6,967 bases of DNA from Caryophanales bacterium (GTDB taxonomy: Bacteria > Bacillota_I > Bacilli_A > RFN20 > CAG-826): contig JALEUF010000059.1 of the NCBI GenBank assembly GCA_022781015.1, positions 1 through 6,967 of the forward strand, given 5' to 3'. Positions within the stretch are counted from its first letter, which is position 1, and every line of letters starts with the position of its first letter. The notes under the pieces were generated by a model. That model saw only the letters and a program-made list of their open reading frames with translations. It did not search any database and had not been told where the DNA came from. Both the position numbers and the translations under genes were made by a program. Below are positions 6,069 to 6,967 of this stretch, one piece after another.

Positions 6069-6305
6069 TCGAATTTTTGCAAAATTTACATTTTTTCAAT
6101 CATTAAAATTAAAATAGAAGAAAAGTAACCATTTTATCGAAAGTTTTTTTGATTTCGGTAAATAGATAAAAATTTAAAAATGCTGCTAAAAATTGCTTAA
6201 AATGTTAATTTCTTGTCTATTTTAATCTTTGCAATCCATTTAATTTGACCAAAAATCACTAACCTACATACGCACGCGCGTTCTATATATATGTATATAA
6301 GATCC
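6069..6305. other. Gene-free AT-rich stretch upstream of the operon promoter
   Basis: No convincing reading frame with a ribosome binding site, no tRNA and no riboswitch was found here on either strand. It consists largely of A- and T-runs, which may act as upstream promoter elements or bend the DNA. Small symmetric elements are TTTTGCAAAA (6075-6084) and, within a short GC-rich island, ACGCGCGT (6274-6281), followed by an alternating TATATATATGTATATAA tract (6284-6300). Confidence 0.6.
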
Positions 6306-6336
6306 AGGTAAAATAAAAAGCCTCCCGAAGGAGGCC
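6306..6336 (-). terminator. Rho-independent terminator after rpmA
   Basis: On the minus strand the stem GCCTCC / GGAGGC (6335-6330 and 6325-6320) closes the stable tetraloop TTCG. TTTTTATTTT follows immediately. It lies 18 bases after the rpmA stop codon and separates the ribosomal genes from the maltodextrin operon. Confidence 0.95.
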
Positions 6337-6353
6337 TAAACATCTAAACTAAA

Positions 6354-6647
6354 TTAGTTAGCAGCTTCGACTGGATAGACAGAAACTTTCTTTCCAGAGC
6401 GTCCGACACGTTCAAATTTGACAATGCCAGAGACAGTGGTAAACAAGGTATCGTCTCCACCAATCTTAACATTGGTTCCAGCGTGCATCTTGGTTCCTCT
6501 TTGACGGTATAGAATTGAACCAGCGGTAACGAATTCTCCATCAGAGGCCTTGGCGCCTAATCTACGTCCAGCAGAATCACGGCCGTTCTTAGTTGAACCA
6601 ACACCCTTCTTGGAAGCGAAGAGTTGAAGATCAAGAATGAATTTCAT
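6354..6647 (-). CDS. rpmA: Large ribosomal subunit protein bL27, with Prp-cleavable leader
   Basis: L27 sits near the peptidyl-transferase centre of the 50S subunit, and its flexible N-terminus reaches towards the tRNA ends. The 97-residue sequence is full length and highly typical: S-K-K-G-V-G-S-T-K-N-G-R-D-S at 12-25, R-R-L-G-A-K at 28-33, then G-S-I-L-Y-R-Q-R-G-T-K and G-G-D-D-T-L-F. Before SKKG it carries a short extension, MKFILDLQLFA. In Bacillota the maturation protease Prp removes this kind of extension, cutting after the L-Q-x-F-A motif; here that means between A11 and S12, leaving a Ser-Lys-Lys-Gly start. The Prp gene is directly upstream, ending 4 bases before this ATG. AAAGGAA in the end of the Prp gene, about 10 bases before the ATG, is the ribosome binding site. 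A terminator follows the stop. Confidence 0.98.
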   Translation of the reverse strand: MKFILDLQLFASKKGVGSTKNGRDSAGRRLGAKASDGEFVTAGSILYRQRGTKMHAGTNVKIGGDDTLFTTVSGIVKFERVGRSGKKVSVYPVEAAN

Positions 6648-6651
6648 AAGT

Positions 6652-6960
6652 TTACTTCCTTTCTTTGATTGAGATGTACCCTTTGTAGGATACTTCTATA
6701 GTTTTAAGTTGCAATATCATGATTTCTAGAACCGTTAAGTCATGTTCGCTTGGCTTATCGATAACTTCTATCGACACATCGCCAGGTTCCACTTCTATTT
6801 CAAATTTGGAATCATCTTCGATAGCATTAAGGGCACCAATGGTAACAGCAGATACACCAGCACAAACTAGGTCTTTGCCATATTCTCCCGAATTTGCATG
6901 TCCTTTAATCTTCAAGGAAGAGAGATTGTTATTTGAATAAACGATTTCTACTTTGATCAT
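6652..6960 (-). CDS. prp: Ribosomal-processing cysteine protease Prp
   Basis: Prp (YsxB family) removes the N-terminal extension of L27 and is found in bacteria whose L27 has that extension. The 102-residue length is normal. The catalytic pair is visible: His21 in K-G-H-A and Cys33 in D-L-V-C-A-G-V-S, separated by the Gly-rich loop N-S-G-E-Y-G-K-D. The region after it (A-V-T-I-G-A-L-N-A-I) is the usual helix, and the C-terminal half is acidic as in relatives. The gene sits between the window edge and rpmA in the order expected from rplU-prp-rpmA operons, so rplU (L21) is predicted just beyond the right edge. Only seven bases precede the ATG, so its ribosome binding site cannot be seen. The start is chosen because MIKVEI is the usual family N-terminus. 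Confidence 0.93.
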   Translation of the reverse strand: MIKVEIVYSNNNLSSLKIKGHANSGEYGKDLVCAGVSAVTIGALNAIEDDSKFEIEVEPGDVSIEVIDKPSEHDLTVLEIMILQLKTIEVSYKGYISIKERK

Positions 6961-6967
6961 GATTAGG

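Noticed and set aside
6075..6084. TTTTGCAAAA palindrome as a MalR operator
   Set aside because: It is short, made of common A/T runs, and lacks the longer arms and central CG expected of MalR-type sites.
6065..6099. Alternative promoter with GATAAT (6070-6065) and TTGAAA (6099-6094)
   Set aside because: The spacing is 23 bases, too long for a sigma-A promoter. The TTTACA/TAAAAT pair at 17 bases fits far better.
6344..6541. Second minus-strand frame overlapping rpmA
   Set aside because: It overlaps L27 in another frame, and its product has no recognisable domain.
1..6967. CRISPR array, insertion sequence, prophage or defence genes
   Set aside because: No regular repeat-spacer pattern, terminal inverted repeats or transposase-like reading frame were seen. 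The whole window is explained by a ribosomal operon end and a sugar transport operon.

Overview
The window is AT-rich and every supported gene lies on the minus strand, so it reads right to left. It appears to come from a low-GC, Gram-positive-type bacterium of the Bacilli, plausibly one of the uncultured gut lineages near the Mollicutes. The evidence is the L27 with a Prp-cleavable leader next to Prp, the lipobox-type surface proteins, strong AGGAG ribosome binding sites, and a CcpA-type operator. Tryptophan is encoded by TGG and the permease gene malF ends in TGA, so the standard bacterial code is used rather than the Mycoplasma code. The species is not determined.

Right part (about 6306-6960): the end of a ribosomal operon. 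Prp is a cysteine protease that trims L27. It is followed 4 nt later by rpmA (L27), then by a textbook rho-independent terminator with a UUCG loop.

Middle-right (5906-6305): about 400 bases without a gene. It carries the control region of the next operon. A sigma-A-type promoter (TTTACA, 17 bp, TAAAAT) has its -35 box inside a near-perfect cre-like palindrome. A second cre-like palindrome with the same unusual centre lies in the leader, just before the first gene.

Left part (1-5905): a maltodextrin/starch uptake operon. It encodes a small lipoprotein with a possible starch-binding domain, a MalE-type binding lipoprotein, a MalF-type permease, a MalG-type permease, and the first 24 codons of one more lipoprotein that runs off the left edge. 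The proposed division of labour is that the small lipoprotein and the truncated one capture or process glucan at the surface. MalE would then deliver oligosaccharide to the MalF/MalG channel. No ATPase (MalK/MsmX) gene is present, so it must lie beyond the edge or be a shared subunit encoded elsewhere.

The most unusual item is MalF. It is 977 residues, about twice the usual length, because some 460 mostly charged, coiled-coil-like residues sit between its N-terminal membrane helices and its transport core. Alignment from memory with E. coli MalF places this insert on the cytoplasmic side, which is not where the periplasmic P2 loop of the E. coli protein sits. A strong hairpin and a pair of alternative stems between malE and malF suggest that expression of the binding protein is uncoupled from that of the permeases.
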